A stretch of 64,000 bases of DNA from Pukyongia sp. (GCA_030148705.1 JASBSY010000014.1:186001-250000); one strand, 5' to 3'; shown: positions 16,427 through 26,109, numbered from the stretch's first letter. The notes: a model not told the origin generated them from the sequence alone. Translations and numbers: made by a program.

Positions 16427-17208
16427 TATTTTCCGGGGAATTTTGCTTTACGCTTCTCTAGGAATGCTTGTGTTCCTTCCTGGAAATCGGCAGTGCCGAA
16501 GCATTTTCCAAATTGAGTGATCTCCTCTTCAAAGCCGTTCTCGCCATCCTCAAAGCCGGCGTTTACGGCAGTAATTGCAGCCGCAATCGCAATAGGTGAG
16601 TTGTTGAGGATCTTTGCGGCAAGCTTTTCGGCCAACGGCATTAATTCTTCGAGAGAAGTAACGTGGTTAACAAGATTGTATTGAAGTGCCTGATGTGCGT
16701 CGATCATTCCTGCGGTCATAATCATTTCCAGGGCACGGCCCTTACCAACCAGTTGAGGAAGTCGCTGGGTTCCACCGTAACCCGGAATTACACCCAGAGA
16801 AACTTCGGGAAGCCCCATTTTGGCATTATCGCTGGCTATCCGGAAGTGCGCCGCCATGGCAAGTTCCAGTCCCCCACCTAACGCAAATCCGTTTATCACA
16901 GCAATAACCGGGGTGGAGAGATGTGCTACATAATCGAACAGGATTGCCTGTCCCTGGGCCGCCAGTTCCCGCCCCTGGGCAACGGAATAGTCGGAAAACT
17001 CGCTTATATCGGCTCCGGCCACAAAGGCCTTTTCACCACTACCGGTAAGTAAAATCACACGTATGCTGCGTGATTCTTCTGCAGTTTTAAACGCCCTGTG
17101 TAATTCTTTAATGGTAGCTTTATTTAAAGCGTTGAGTTTGGTTGGCCTGTTTATGGTGATGGTTGCAATTCCATTTTCGGTGGTTACCAGAATATTCTCG
17201 TAATTCAT
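16426..17208 (-). CDS. Enoyl-CoA hydratase/isomerase family protein
   Basis: Crotonase-fold enzyme of 260 residues. Oxyanion-hole segments are GSGEKAFVAGADISEF and NGFALGGGLELAMA; the catalytic Glu region is PEVSLGVIPGYGGTQRLPQ, with Glu residues matching those of enoyl-CoA hydratases. It most likely hydrates short- or medium-chain enoyl-CoA in beta-oxidation or amino-acid breakdown, with substrate uncertain. It lies downstream of a histidine kinase gene on the same strand (52 bp gap), and no other fatty-acid gene is next to it. Confidence 0.92.
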   Translation of the reverse strand: MNYENILVTTENGIATITINRPTKLNALNKATIKELHRAFKTAEESRSIRVILLTGSGEKAFVAGADISEFSDYSVAQGRELAAQGQAILFDYVAHLSTPVIAVINGFALGGGLELAMAAHFRIASDNAKMGLPEVSLGVIPGYGGTQRLPQLVGKGRALEMIMTAGMIDAHQALQYNLVNHVTSLEELMPLAEKLAAKILNNSPIAIAAAITAVNAGFEDGENGFEEEITQFGKCFGTADFQEGTQAFLEKRKAKFPGK

Positions 17209-17260
17209 AGATAATTAATTTTATGTGGGGATTAGTTAGGTTTAAAATTACACATTTCAA

Positions 17261-18724
17261 TTATGATTTTGGAAAGCTAACCCGAAAAGTCGTGTTCTTC
17301 CCTAATTCCGACTGAAATGTGATTGTACCATCGTAGGTTTCCACAATTTTCTTTACCATGGCAAGCCCCAGCCCCATTCCACTGGTCTTGGTTGTAAACT
17401 TTGGTTCGAAGATCTTGTCGAGGTTCTCTTCGGCTACACCCACCCCATTATCCATCACCGTGATCACCGCCTGGTTACCTTCAGAAAATACACGCACTTC
17501 TATCCTCGGCTCTTCCGGTTTAATTTGTTCGATCGCCTGAATACTGTTCTTAATAAGGTTGGTAACTACGCGAATTAACTGGGTACGATCGAATCTGGCA
17601 ATTAATTTTTCCTTTTCGTCGGTCAGGAAGTAGATATAATCCTCATTAAAAATGTCGAGCGCCAGTTTGGTGATCTTTACCACATTCAGGGTCTCATCCT
17701 GCTGGGCGGGCATCTTGGCATAGGTGGAAAAGGCCGAAGCAATGGAACTCATGGTATCGATCTGCTGAATAAGAGTATTGCTGTACTCCTCAAGCTTTTT
17801 GTGAACCTGAGGATCGGCAGGGTCGAATTTTCGCTGAAAGCTCTGAACCGTTAAACGCATTGGCGTTAAGGGGTTCTTGATTTCGTGGGCTACCTGCTTG
17901 GCCATCTCACGCCAGGCTGCCTCCCGTTCGTTGGCAGCGAGTTGGGCCGCACTGTTTTCCAGTTCCTCTATCATCCCGTTATAAGCCTTTACAAGAGTTT
18001 TTATCTCCTCGGTACTATTGCGGTCCAGGACAATCTTTTTGTTGCGTTTGTTCAGGCGGGTTTCGGTAATCTTTTCACTTACCGAATTAAGGCTGCGGGT
18101 GATGTATTTGGACAGGAAATAAGCCAGGGCAATAGCTATAAGCAGCATAACAAGGTATGCCATGCCCAAGCGTGACAGGTTCTCTTTTAATTCCTTATTC
18201 AAAAACCCGTCGTCTTCGATATATGGAAGATTTAGAATAGCCAGCGGTTTAAAATACTGATCTGTTATATAGGTGTATGAAGATTGGTAATCCTGGCCGT
18301 CCTCGGTAAATGATTCAACATAGCTCTTAGTAGCTGAAGCGCGCAAGGCGTCGAGGACATACTGGGGAACCCGGGTATTGGTAGTGTCTTTAAAAAAGGA
18401 CGCTTTGGAAGATTTCAACAAGTTACCGTCCAGGTCGTAAATATAGAGTTCAAGATTGTGAATATCCTTGATCTCGTAGATCTTATCCTTGAAGATCAAC
18501 GGCACCTTATCGGTTTCTACCGGGTAGGTTGTATTCTGAAGCACGTAATCGATATTCTCCCGAATACTGGCTTCCTTCCGCTGAAGGCGCTCGCGATGGT
18601 AATCTACGGCCTCTTCTCTGTACTGGAATATCGTAACGGCGCCTATGACCACCGATGCCAGAACGATAAGCACGATCATGGAGAAGAATATTCTGTTCCG
18701 AAGTGAACGCTTGTAAAATGCCAA
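17261..18724 (-). CDS. Sensor histidine kinase with HAMP domain (NtrY-like)
   Basis: Membrane-bound two-component sensor of 487 residues. Two membrane helices (about 10-30 and 190-210) flank a periplasmic sensor region of about 160 residues. Then come HAMP, a HisKA domain with [10 protein letters not shown] (phosphorylated His at about 281), and an HATPase domain with N box [21 protein letters not shown] and [11 protein letters not shown]. The H box resembles NtrY-type kinases. No response regulator gene lies next to it, so it is an orphan in this window and its signal is unknown. Confidence 0.93.
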   Translation of the reverse strand: MAFYKRSLRNRIFFSMIVLIVLASVVIGAVTIFQYREEAVDYHRERLQRKEASIRENIDYVLQNTTYPVETDKVPLIFKDKIYEIKDIHNLELYIYDLDGNLLKSSKASFFKDTTNTRVPQYVLDALRASATKSYVESFTEDGQDYQSSYTYITDQYFKPLAILNLPYIEDDGFLNKELKENLSRLGMAYLVMLLIAIALAYFLSKYITRSLNSVSEKITETRLNKRNKKIVLDRNSTEEIKTLVKAYNGMIEELENSAAQLAANEREAAWREMAKQVAHEIKNPLTPMRLTVQSFQRKFDPADPQVHKKLEEYSNTLIQQIDTMSSIASAFSTYAKMPAQQDETLNVVKITKLALDIFNEDYIYFLTDEKEKLIARFDRTQLIRVVTNLIKNSIQAIEQIKPEEPRIEVRVFSEGNQAVITVMDNGVGVAEENLDKIFEPKFTTKTSGMGLGLAMVKKIVETYDGTITFQSELGKNTTFRVSFPKS

Positions 18725-18800
18725 TTGCTAAAATTTTCAGTTAAGTTAACAATAATCACTCCAAAAAACGGAGCTATTCTCGGTTATGGCCAAAAGTGAA

Positions 18801-19337
18801 TCAATCCCTTTCACGAATACGTTTATACAACTTATAGCCCAACATCAAAAGAATCGCAAATACAATTATACCCACTGTGCCATAGATCCAATTCACGGCA
18901 TTCTTGAGGATCACCAGGAACACTACCGCAAAGAGAATAATGGTTGCGCCTTCGTTAAAAATCCTCATAAAATTGGCTGAATACTTTACATTGTCCTTTT
19001 GAAGCGATTTAAATATACTGTGACACTTTAAATGATAAATGATAAGGACCAATACAAACCCAAGCTTTACCTGCATCCATGCATCGGTTAAAAAGAATGG
19101 CCTCAGACTTATGAGCCAAATGGCGAATACGGTTGCCAGAATCATGGAGGGCCAGGTGATGATATACCACAGCCGCTTCGCCATGATCTTCAACTGGGCT
19201 CCCAAAATCTCCTTATCGGGCGATGGTTTGTGATAGGCCTCTATCTGATAGACAAATAAACGCACTATATAAAACAAGCCTGCGAACCAGGTGATCACAA
19301 AAATGAGATGCAGGGCTTTTATATAATTGTATTCCAC
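18801..19337 (-). CDS. hemJ: HemJ-type protoporphyrinogen IX oxidase
   Basis: A 178-residue membrane protein with four to five helices. The N-terminal stretch IKALHLIFVITWFAGLFYI is characteristic of HemJ (also annotated CopD-like), which oxidises protoporphyrinogen IX to protoporphyrin IX. The heme genes hemA-F, hemB and hemH nearby support this and no hemG or hemY is seen. It starts with GTG overlapping the stop of the VPS10/BNR gene by 1 nt, so it is translationally coupled to it. This fills the step between HemF and ferrochelatase. Confidence 0.9.
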   Translation of the reverse strand: MEYNYIKALHLIFVITWFAGLFYIVRLFVYQIEAYHKPSPDKEILGAQLKIMAKRLWYIITWPSMILATVFAIWLISLRPFFLTDAWMQVKLGFVLVLIIYHLKCHSIFKSLQKDNVKYSANFMRIFNEGATIILFAVVFLVILKNAVNWIYGTVGIIVFAILLMLGYKLYKRIRERD

Positions 19338-22300
19338 TATTCCTTATCGTCCTGAACAAATAGATAATTCAGGTTCTTAGAGTTAAACTGTCTGTTGAAT
19401 TCGGCTATTTCATCGGCTATCAACTTGTCGAATTTTGCCAGTTCGGCGTTCACCTGGGTAGTAAGCTCGTTCTTTACGGCAATATCCTGCTGAGTTGGCG
19501 GGAAATCATCCATGCTTACCAGGCTGTTCAGGTGAGCCAACTTGTTGGTAAGCTTAATCGGGAAATTAAGCGGGTCCTGGCCGCTGCGGTTCTTCGTTTG
19601 GTACAGGGCTTTTTCAATTTCCGAGAATTCCTCACTGAGTTTCTTTGCTTTTTCAACAAGATCTTTCACATTTTCGTTGTCCTTGTATTGCTTCTGAAAG
19701 GCCTCGAGCTGTGAATTGATGTTGCGGATCTTGCCAATGGATTTATGCGCCCTGTCCACAGTCTTGTTCACGTCTGTAATAAAATCGTATTGCCTTTGCA
19801 TTCCTGCCACATCGGTTTCGGCATTCTTGTCGGCTAGTATCGTAAAAGGCTGTGAATACGACTGGTCGCCTACCTCAAGAACCACTTTATACTGGCCGGG
19901 TACTGCTTTGGGTGCATCGGTACTGGCCCACCATAGGATCATCCCATCCAGGCGTTCGGCTCCTTCGCCTTCCAGGTTCCAGCTGTGATAATTAGCGCCT
20001 TTTTTAACTTCAAGCTTGTTCTTCTTATCCTTTGTACCGAAGGTTTTTATCGTATCCCCCCTGATGTTGAGATAACTTAATTTGACTTCATCATCACTTG
20101 GGTCGGCCAGGTAATAATAGGTCATTACACCGCTGGGGTGGTTCATTCCAGTGGTAAGGGATCCCTTTCGAGAATTCCCTCCCATGCGGTAGGTGTCTTT
20201 TGGTTTGAAAAGATAATTCGAATTCTTTGAAGCCTGCGACAACTGGTGAATAACAGTAAGATCATCAATGATCCACAGGCTGCGACCCTGGGTGGCGACG
20301 ATAAGGTTATTGTCCTTTAAGGCCAGGTCGGTAATGGGAACAATTGGCAAATTCAACTGGAACGGTTCCCAGTTCGCACCATCGTTAAAACTAATGTACA
20401 TGCCGGATTCTGTCCCCGTGTATAAAAGTCCTTTTTGAGCTGGGTCTTCCCGCAGCACCCTTGTAAAATGCTCGGCCGGAATTCCGTTGGTTATCTTTTT
20501 CCAACTTTGTCCGTAATCGGTGGTTTTATATAAATAAGGAGCAAAATCCCCTGTTTTGTATTTAGTTCCCGCGATATAACAGGTTCCTGCATCGAAAACC
20601 GAAGGCTCCACGCTGTTTATCATCATCCATTCGGGCATACCTTTAGGGGTGACATTCGTCCAGCTGTTTCCTCCGTCTCTGGAAACATGCACCAGGCCGT
20701 CATCACTCCCGGTCCACAATAAGCCCGGGGTAACGGGGGATTCGGCTGCAGCGAAGATGGTACAGTAATATTCCACGGAAGTATTGTCCTGGGTGATGGG
20801 CCCACCCGAGGAGCCCAGTTTGGTGGGATCGTTTCGGGTTAAATCGGGGCTTAAAACCTCCCAGCTTTCACCTTCATTTGTCGAAACGTGGAGATGATTG
20901 GAAGCGGTATAAAGCTTGTCCGGATCATGTGGAGAAAAGAAAATAGGGAAATTCCACTGGAATCTGTATTTCATGTGCTCGGCACCATGCCCCATAGGAT
21001 TATCGGGCCAAACACTAACAGAACGAACTGTGCCTGTGTCGTGATTATATCTGGTTAAGAAGCCATCGTAACTTCCGCCGTATACGATATCGTTATTCTC
21101 AGGGTCTACGGCGATATGTGCACTTTCACCTCCCGCTGTAGGTTCCCAATCGTCTTCATCTATGCTCCAGCCTTCATTCCTGTGGGCAATTCTGATGGTG
21201 GAATTGTCCTGTTGGGCGGCGTAAATCTTGTACGGAAAGGAATTGTCGGTGGTAACGCGATAAAACTGTGCCGTTGGCTGGTTGTAATAGGTGCTCCAGG
21301 TTTCTCCGCCATCGTAAGTAACCTGTGCGCCACCGTCATCTCCAATGATCATTCTATCGGGGTCTTCGGGTGCAATCCACAAGTCGTGATGATCGCCATG
21401 TGGTGCATTATAAGTTTCGTAGGTTTTACCTCCGTCTGTACTTTTGTGATAGCGTACATTCAGGACGTAAACTACATCGATATCTTCCGGATCTGCATAA
21501 ATGCGGGTATAATACCAAGCGCGTTGTCGAAGACTTCGCTCACTGTTTACCAGATTCCAGGTTTTTCCGGCGTCTTCGCTTCTGTACACCCCGCCTTTTT
21601 CCTTGTTCTCAACAATGGCCCAAAGCCGGTCGCTGTTAACAGGTGAAACCGTAATCCCGATGATTCCGAGGGTGTCGGTGGGAAAGCCTTTGTTCTTTGA
21701 AATTTCAGACCAGGTTTCGCCGCTATCGGTACTTTTCCACAAGGCCGAACCCTCTCCTCCACTGCTAAGACTGTAAGGAGTTCTTCTAACATTCCAGGTT
21801 GATGCATACAGGATCCGGGGATTATTGGGATCCATTATAAGATCGACGGCCCCGGCATTTTCGTTTGAAAAAAGTACTTTCCTCCAATTCTGTCCACCGT
21901 CGGTACTTTTATAAACGCCGCGCTCCTGCGTTGGTTTGTAGATATTTCCCAGCACGGCTGCATAAACTATATTGTGATCCCTGGGATGTACAGCTATTCT
22001 GGGAACATGCCTGCTGTTAGGTAATCCCGATTGGACCCAGGTTTTCCCGGCATCCACAGTCTTCCATATCCCGTATCCGGATGATACATTTCCTCGAACT
22101 GTTTTCTCTCCCCCGCCAACATAGATAACATTAGGATCGTCCTCGGCCACTTCTATGGCTCCTATAGAACCCCCGAAAAAGCCGTCGGAAATATTCTCCC
22201 AGGTTCTGCCACCATTAGTGGTTTTCCAGATCCCCCCTCCGGTTGCCCCGAAATAGAAAAGGTTCGGTTTGCCGGGAACACCTGTAACGGCGGCACTTCT

Positions 22301-22444
22301 TCCTCCTCTAAATGGTCCGATTAGGCGATACTCTACCGCATCATACAAGGAGGTATCATAGGTCTGTGCGCGAACTGAATCTGAGATTAATACTGTGATA
22401 AGGAAAAGAAAAATTACTCTGAGTTGAGATGGTAGATACTGCAT
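19337..22444 (-). CDS. Secreted VPS10/BNR-repeat beta-propeller protein
   Basis: A 1035-residue exported protein with signal peptide (about 1-26, ending VRAQ). Most of it is beta-propeller repeats with Asp-box signatures such as STDGGQNWRKV, SEDAGKTWNLV and SRDGGNSWTNV, as in sortilin/VPS10 and sialidase-like proteins. The C-terminal ~150 residues are helical. There is no T9SS sorting domain at the end. Such proteins are abundant in Flavobacteriaceae; they are often called glycosyl hydrolases, but no catalytic residues are identified. hemJ follows with a 1-nt overlap. Confidence 0.88.
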   Translation of the reverse strand: MQYLPSQLRVIFLFLITVLISDSVRAQTYDTSLYDAVEYRLIGPFRGGRSAAVTGVPGKPNLFYFGATGGGIWKTTNGGRTWENISDGFFGGSIGAIEVAEDDPNVIYVGGGEKTVRGNVSSGYGIWKTVDAGKTWVQSGLPNSRHVPRIAVHPRDHNIVYAAVLGNIYKPTQERGVYKSTDGGQNWRKVLFSNENAGAVDLIMDPNNPRILYASTWNVRRTPYSLSSGGEGSALWKSTDSGETWSEISKNKGFPTDTLGIIGITVSPVNSDRLWAIVENKEKGGVYRSEDAGKTWNLVNSERSLRQRAWYYTRIYADPEDIDVVYVLNVRYHKSTDGGKTYETYNAPHGDHHDLWIAPEDPDRMIIGDDGGAQVTYDGGETWSTYYNQPTAQFYRVTTDNSFPYKIYAAQQDNSTIRIAHRNEGWSIDEDDWEPTAGGESAHIAVDPENNDIVYGGSYDGFLTRYNHDTGTVRSVSVWPDNPMGHGAEHMKYRFQWNFPIFFSPHDPDKLYTASNHLHVSTNEGESWEVLSPDLTRNDPTKLGSSGGPITQDNTSVEYYCTIFAAAESPVTPGLLWTGSDDGLVHVSRDGGNSWTNVTPKGMPEWMMINSVEPSVFDAGTCYIAGTKYKTGDFAPYLYKTTDYGQSWKKITNGIPAEHFTRVLREDPAQKGLLYTGTESGMYISFNDGANWEPFQLNLPIVPITDLALKDNNLIVATQGRSLWIIDDLTVIHQLSQASKNSNYLFKPKDTYRMGGNSRKGSLTTGMNHPSGVMTYYYLADPSDDEVKLSYLNIRGDTIKTFGTKDKKNKLEVKKGANYHSWNLEGEGAERLDGMILWWASTDAPKAVPGQYKVVLEVGDQSYSQPFTILADKNAETDVAGMQRQYDFITDVNKTVDRAHKSIGKIRNINSQLEAFQKQYKDNENVKDLVEKAKKLSEEFSEIEKALYQTKNRSGQDPLNFPIKLTNKLAHLNSLVSMDDFPPTQQDIAVKNELTTQVNAELAKFDKLIADEIAEFNRQFNSKNLNYLFVQDDKE

Positions 22445-22517
22445 TCTTATAAGTTAAAATGATTTGTCTAAAGATAGGTATTTTCAATATAAGTGAATGT
22501 CGATTTATAATTCCCGT

Positions 22518-23897
22518 TCATCGATTTCTCAGGTCTTTCTTTACTGCCTTGTGAAGGAAATAACCTGTGACCGCCGTTGAAAGAACATCTGCTATGGGAA
22601 AGGATATCCATACGCCGAAAACCCCGATAAAGGGAGGTAAGATAAAGAGTAAGGGAATTAGGAAGAATCCCTGCTTTGTCAAGCTTAGCAAGAGGGCCGG
22701 AACGGCTTTACCGATTGCCTGAAAATAGGAGGCGCCAATCAGCTGAACCACAATAACAGGGGTCGCGGCAAATACCCAACGTAAAGCTGATGGAGTCCTG
22801 TTAAGTATCTCCCGGTTATTTGCCATGGTTTCAGCATCGATCGCTCCGGAACTACTTATAAAGATGGATACCAGATCAGTTGGGAAGAGCATGATAAGTG
22901 TAAATATTATCAATGCCAATATTCCCGAATATTTAATGGAAGTGTTGATAGACTCCCTAACCCTGCTGTAATTTCCGGCTCCGTAGTTATAGCCTGCTAT
23001 GGGCAAAAACCCCTGGTTTACGCCTATAACGGGGAACAATGCAAACATCAGCATACGACTTATTATACCATAGGCAGCAATGTCCAGTGAATCTCCGTAG
23101 GTTATAAGGACGTTATTTAAAAGTATGGTAAGAACAGCAATCGTTCCTTGCCGGGCCAGCGTTACAAAACTCAAGGCATTTATCTCCCGCACGATTCGTC
23201 TTTCCAGAAAGAACGACTGCCACTTCAGTCTTAATTCACTCTTAACGACAAAGAACCAAAGTATAAACAGGAAGCAAACACCGTAACTGATAAAAGTTGC
23301 CCAGGCAGCGCCTTCCATGCCAAAGTCGAATACCCTGATCAGCAGGTAATCCATAAAGATGTTTCCGATAGCCGGCAGCATCATGGCATACATGGCAAAC
23401 TTGGGTTTTCCTTCGGCGCGAATCACATTATTTCCCATCATGCACATGGCCAGCATCACAATCCCGTACAGCACGATGCGATAATAGGTAAGCGCAAGAT
23501 CTTTAAAGGTTTCATCTGCCCCGAAAAATTCGATCAGCTGATTTTGGAAAAGCAGTCCCAGTCCCGCCAGTACAGCAGAAGTGAAAAACGTGAGGGTGGT
23601 CTGATTTCCGAAGGTTTTTAAAGCCTTCTCATAATTGCCAGCCCCTAATGCCCGCGATAAAACCGAACTTCCACCTATACCAACCGACAGGCCAATTGCA
23701 CCTATAAAGAAGGTAACCGGGATTACTACAGTAATGGCTGAAATTGCCAGAGGCCCAATCCAACGCCCTACAAAAATAGTGTCGACGATCATGTTGAGCG
23801 ACATGACCAAAATTCCGATAGACGCCGGTACTGCCTGTTGAATCAATAATTTACTTATTGGTGCTGTACCAAGAACGCTCGATCGGTTTTCCTTCAT
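22518..23897 (-). CDS. MATE family efflux transporter
   Basis: A 459-residue inner-membrane protein with twelve predicted helices, in the MatE family of Na+ or H+ coupled drug/metabolite exporters. Typical segments are ISKLLIQQAVPASIGILVMS at the start and GAGNYSRVRES in the second half. Its start codon directly abuts the stop of the ferrochelatase gene, so the two form an operon read leftward. The substrate is unknown; coupling to hemH makes a role in porphyrin handling conceivable but unproven. Confidence 0.92.
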   Translation of the reverse strand: MKENRSSVLGTAPISKLLIQQAVPASIGILVMSLNMIVDTIFVGRWIGPLAISAITVVIPVTFFIGAIGLSVGIGGSSVLSRALGAGNYEKALKTFGNQTTLTFFTSAVLAGLGLLFQNQLIEFFGADETFKDLALTYYRIVLYGIVMLAMCMMGNNVIRAEGKPKFAMYAMMLPAIGNIFMDYLLIRVFDFGMEGAAWATFISYGVCFLFILWFFVVKSELRLKWQSFFLERRIVREINALSFVTLARQGTIAVLTILLNNVLITYGDSLDIAAYGIISRMLMFALFPVIGVNQGFLPIAGYNYGAGNYSRVRESINTSIKYSGILALIIFTLIMLFPTDLVSIFISSSGAIDAETMANNREILNRTPSALRWVFAATPVIVVQLIGASYFQAIGKAVPALLLSLTKQGFFLIPLLFILPPFIGVFGVWISFPIADVLSTAVTGYFLHKAVKKDLRNR

Positions 23898-24938
23898 CTA
23901 AGCAATGGCTGTTTTAGTGTCGACGATACGCCAGTGGGCAATCCAGCCTGAAAGCAAGGCAGCAAAGTCATCGCGATCGTTAAGACAGGGGACGGTAGTA
24001 AATTCCCTTCCTCCCACCTCGTGGAAGATCTCCTCGCCTTCCATGGCAATCTCTTCCAGGGTTTCCAGACAATCACTTACAAAGGCGGGGGTCACTACCA
24101 CCAGCTTTTTTATCCCGGCTTTTCCCATACGTTCAATGGTGCGGTCTGTATAAGGCTGCAGCCACGGATCGAACCCTAAACGCGACTGGAAGGAAGTCGA
24201 ATAGGTGCCCGGATCGAGCTTAAGCGTTTTGGCCACTAATCTGGTGGTTTCAAAACACTGGTGCCGGTAACAATACTGATGGGCCGGAGAAGGGGTTATA
24301 CAACAAACCCCATCGATTTTACAATGACTTTTTGTGATATCGCTCTTGCGAATATGTCGTTCAGGAACACCGTGGTAGCTGAAGAGCAGATGGTCGTAAT
24401 CTAAGCCGCTAATAGTTTCTTCTATGCTTTTAGACAACACCGAAATATACTCCGGGTGATTATAGAAAGCGGGTAAGGTAGCGATGGATAGCTGCGGAAA
24501 GAATTCCTCGCGTAATTCTTCTATCTTAACATTGATCGTCTCGGTAGTTGCCATCGCAAATTGCGGATAAAGCGGAATGACAAGGACATCCTCTACTCCT
24601 TTATCCACCAGTTCCTGAAGTCCTTTTCTCAAACTCATACTGCCATAGCGCATGGCCAAGCCCACCGGGATGGTGACCTGTTCCTGTATCTTTTTCTGAA
24701 GCCGTTCGGAAATCACAATGAGTGGGGAACCTTTCTCCCACCAGATCCTGCTATAGGCTTCGGCCGATTTTTTTGGCCTGGTATTGAGGATGATTCCCCG
24801 AACTATCAGTATTCTCGCCCATTTTGGAACATCGATCACCCGCGGGTCCATCAGAAATTCATCTAAATACTTTTTTACATCCTTGGGGTTAGTGCTGTCC
24901 GGTGATCCCAGGTTTACGAGTAATACTCCTTTCTTCAT
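23898..24938 (-). CDS. hemH: Ferrochelatase
   Basis: Inserts Fe2+ into protoporphyrin IX, the last step of heme b synthesis, at the inner face of the membrane. It starts with LLVNLGSPDSTNPKDVKKYL and has the catalytic His in FSYHGVPERH (H189). Five cysteines cluster at C206, C212, C213, C223 and C228 (HCKIDGVCC and YCYRHQC); in some bacteria ferrochelatases carry a [2Fe-2S] centre, so a metal site is possible. At 346 residues it has normal length. It is preceded by a promoter with an embedded palindrome and followed directly by a MATE gene. Confidence 0.96.
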   Translation of the reverse strand: MKKGVLLVNLGSPDSTNPKDVKKYLDEFLMDPRVIDVPKWARILIVRGIILNTRPKKSAEAYSRIWWEKGSPLIVISERLQKKIQEQVTIPVGLAMRYGSMSLRKGLQELVDKGVEDVLVIPLYPQFAMATTETINVKIEELREEFFPQLSIATLPAFYNHPEYISVLSKSIEETISGLDYDHLLFSYHGVPERHIRKSDITKSHCKIDGVCCITPSPAHQYCYRHQCFETTRLVAKTLKLDPGTYSTSFQSRLGFDPWLQPYTDRTIERMGKAGIKKLVVVTPAFVSDCLETLEEIAMEGEEIFHEVGGREFTTVPCLNDRDDFAALLSGWIAHWRIVDTKTAIA

Positions 24939-24955
24939 AGCAATTTTCTATCAGA

Positions 24956-24987
24956 CAAAATTAGGTCATTCATGACCATAGTTCAAA
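24956..24987 (-). promoter_or_regulatory. hemH promoter with palindrome in the spacer
   Basis: TTTG (24987-24984), a 20-nt spacer and TAATTTTG (24963-24956) form the promoter on the minus strand. The spacer contains the perfect palindrome GGTCAT-TC-ATGACC (24964-24977), placed where a bound protein would block the polymerase. Confidence 0.6.
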
Positions 24988-25028
24988 TACAGTTTGTTAA
25001 TTAAAGTCAATTCGGCTATTGGTTGTCT

Positions 25029-25919
25029 CTATGATGTTAATGCCATGACAAAGCGCTTGGGGGTGGTTCCGTACTTCTTTTTAAAGGCCGCAATAAAATG
25101 ACTGGCGGTACTGTAGCCCACTTTTAAACCCACTTCATTCACATTGTGCGATCCCGTTGCCAGTAATTGCCTGGCGACTTCCATTTTATAATCGAACAGA
25201 AAGCTGAATACCGAATCCCCGTAAACCTGTTTAAATCCCTCTTTTAGCCTGTTCAATGAAAGCTGTACTTCATCGGCCAACTCCTGTAAGGAAGGGGGTT
25301 CAGCCATACGACTGATAACAATTTCCTTAGCCCTCTTTATTTTTGCAACATTCTCCTCATCCACCAGGAAGGGACATTGTGCGATGTCGACGTCGGTTGG
25401 TCGGTTAAAATACAGACTTAATATTTCATAAGTTTTAGCCTTAAAATACAAAGGCTTCACCAGAGGATGCAGATTGAAATTAACCAGTTGATTAAGCACT
25501 ATTGCCATTGAAGGTGAAATTGGCGCCTCTTTGTAATATTTTTTGTCTTTATTCTCTTCACTTAGGAAAGAAATATACCCGGCATCTCTCGAAAACAGTG
25601 CGTGAAACCCTGTAATTGGAACCAACAAGGAAAGCACCCATGACTGTGGCTGAACAGACACTTCAATGGGCAGATCCCGCTGGGGATTATATAAGAGTAA
25701 AGAGAAGTCCTCCTGTATGGGTAACCTGTAGGTCCCGTTGTTAAAACTAAAGGAAGCCGCCCCTTTTAAACAAAAATGAAATTGTATAAAGCCCGAACTT
25801 ACTTCTCGTTTAAATAACTGATTTTCAGAAGTATCATTGGTGAATTTCAATATAAAAACATCCTGCTCCAACGCCACTTCCTCATAAATACTTTCAGCGA
25901 TACTTTTCTCCTGTTCCAT
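25029..25919 (-). CDS. AraC family transcriptional regulator
   Basis: A 296-residue regulator. The N-terminal ~190 residues are a cupin-like sensing domain; the C-terminal AraC DNA-binding domain (about 195-295) has two helix-turn-helix units, SLQELADEVQLSLNRLKEGF and NEVGLKVGYSTASHFIAAF. The second half resembles the PchR-type siderophore regulators. It is divergent from the heme operon, with about 190 bp between the genes. A Fur-box-like 23-bp palindrome lies in its leader. It may control the heme operon or an iron-uptake system; target and ligand are inferred only. Confidence 0.9.
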   Translation of the reverse strand: MEQEKSIAESIYEEVALEQDVFILKFTNDTSENQLFKREVSSGFIQFHFCLKGAASFSFNNGTYRLPIQEDFSLLLYNPQRDLPIEVSVQPQSWVLSLLVPITGFHALFSRDAGYISFLSEENKDKKYYKEAPISPSMAIVLNQLVNFNLHPLVKPLYFKAKTYEILSLYFNRPTDVDIAQCPFLVDEENVAKIKRAKEIVISRMAEPPSLQELADEVQLSLNRLKEGFKQVYGDSVFSFLFDYKMEVARQLLATGSHNVNEVGLKVGYSTASHFIAAFKKKYGTTPKRFVMALTS

Positions 25920-25937
25920 CTGTAATATTCCTGTTGC

Positions 25938-25960
25938 TTATTTAGAATTATTCTATATAA
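25938..25960. promoter_or_regulatory. 23-bp Fur-box-like palindrome in the leader of the AraC gene
   Basis: Arms TTATTTAGAAT and ATTCTATATAA flank a single central T, with one mismatch in eleven pairs. The 7-1-7 type core TTAGAAT-T-ATTCTA resembles Fur sites. It lies about 23-45 bp downstream of the inferred start of transcription of the AraC gene. Confidence 0.55.
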
Positions 25961-25987
25961 TGTCGTTTAAAATACGCTCTAACCGTC

Positions 25988-26019
25988 CAAATTTAGGGCT
26001 TTTCGATTAAATATATCAA
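25988..26019 (-). promoter_or_regulatory. Promoter of the AraC-family gene
   Basis: TTG (26019-26017), a 21-nt spacer and TAAATTTG (25995-25988) on the minus strand. The leader is about 65 nt and contains the 23-bp palindrome. Confidence 0.5.
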
Positions 26020-26090
26020 TTTTACGATGAAAATAACTGCTGGCGACATAATTGATGCTTTCAGCGTTACTTTTTGGAATATAAGTCTGT

Positions 26091-26098
26091 TATTTTTG
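26091..26098 (+). promoter_or_regulatory. -7 element of the heme operon
   Basis: TATTTTTG ends 11 bp before the hemA ATG at 26110, leaving a leader of only a few nucleotides. A -33 TTG at the standard distance is not clear. Confidence 0.55.
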
Positions 26099-26109
26099 CC
26101 GAGTCGGAT

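Noticed and set aside
21116-21646. A 176-codon frame on the plus strand inside the VPS10/BNR gene
   Set aside because: It is antisense to a well-supported gene and shows no domain; composition follows the propeller codons of the other strand.
26074-26109. Longer N-terminus for hemA from a TTG at 26074
   Set aside because: The added codons include the -7 box TATTTTTG (26091-26098), and typical HemA begins near the ATG at 26110.
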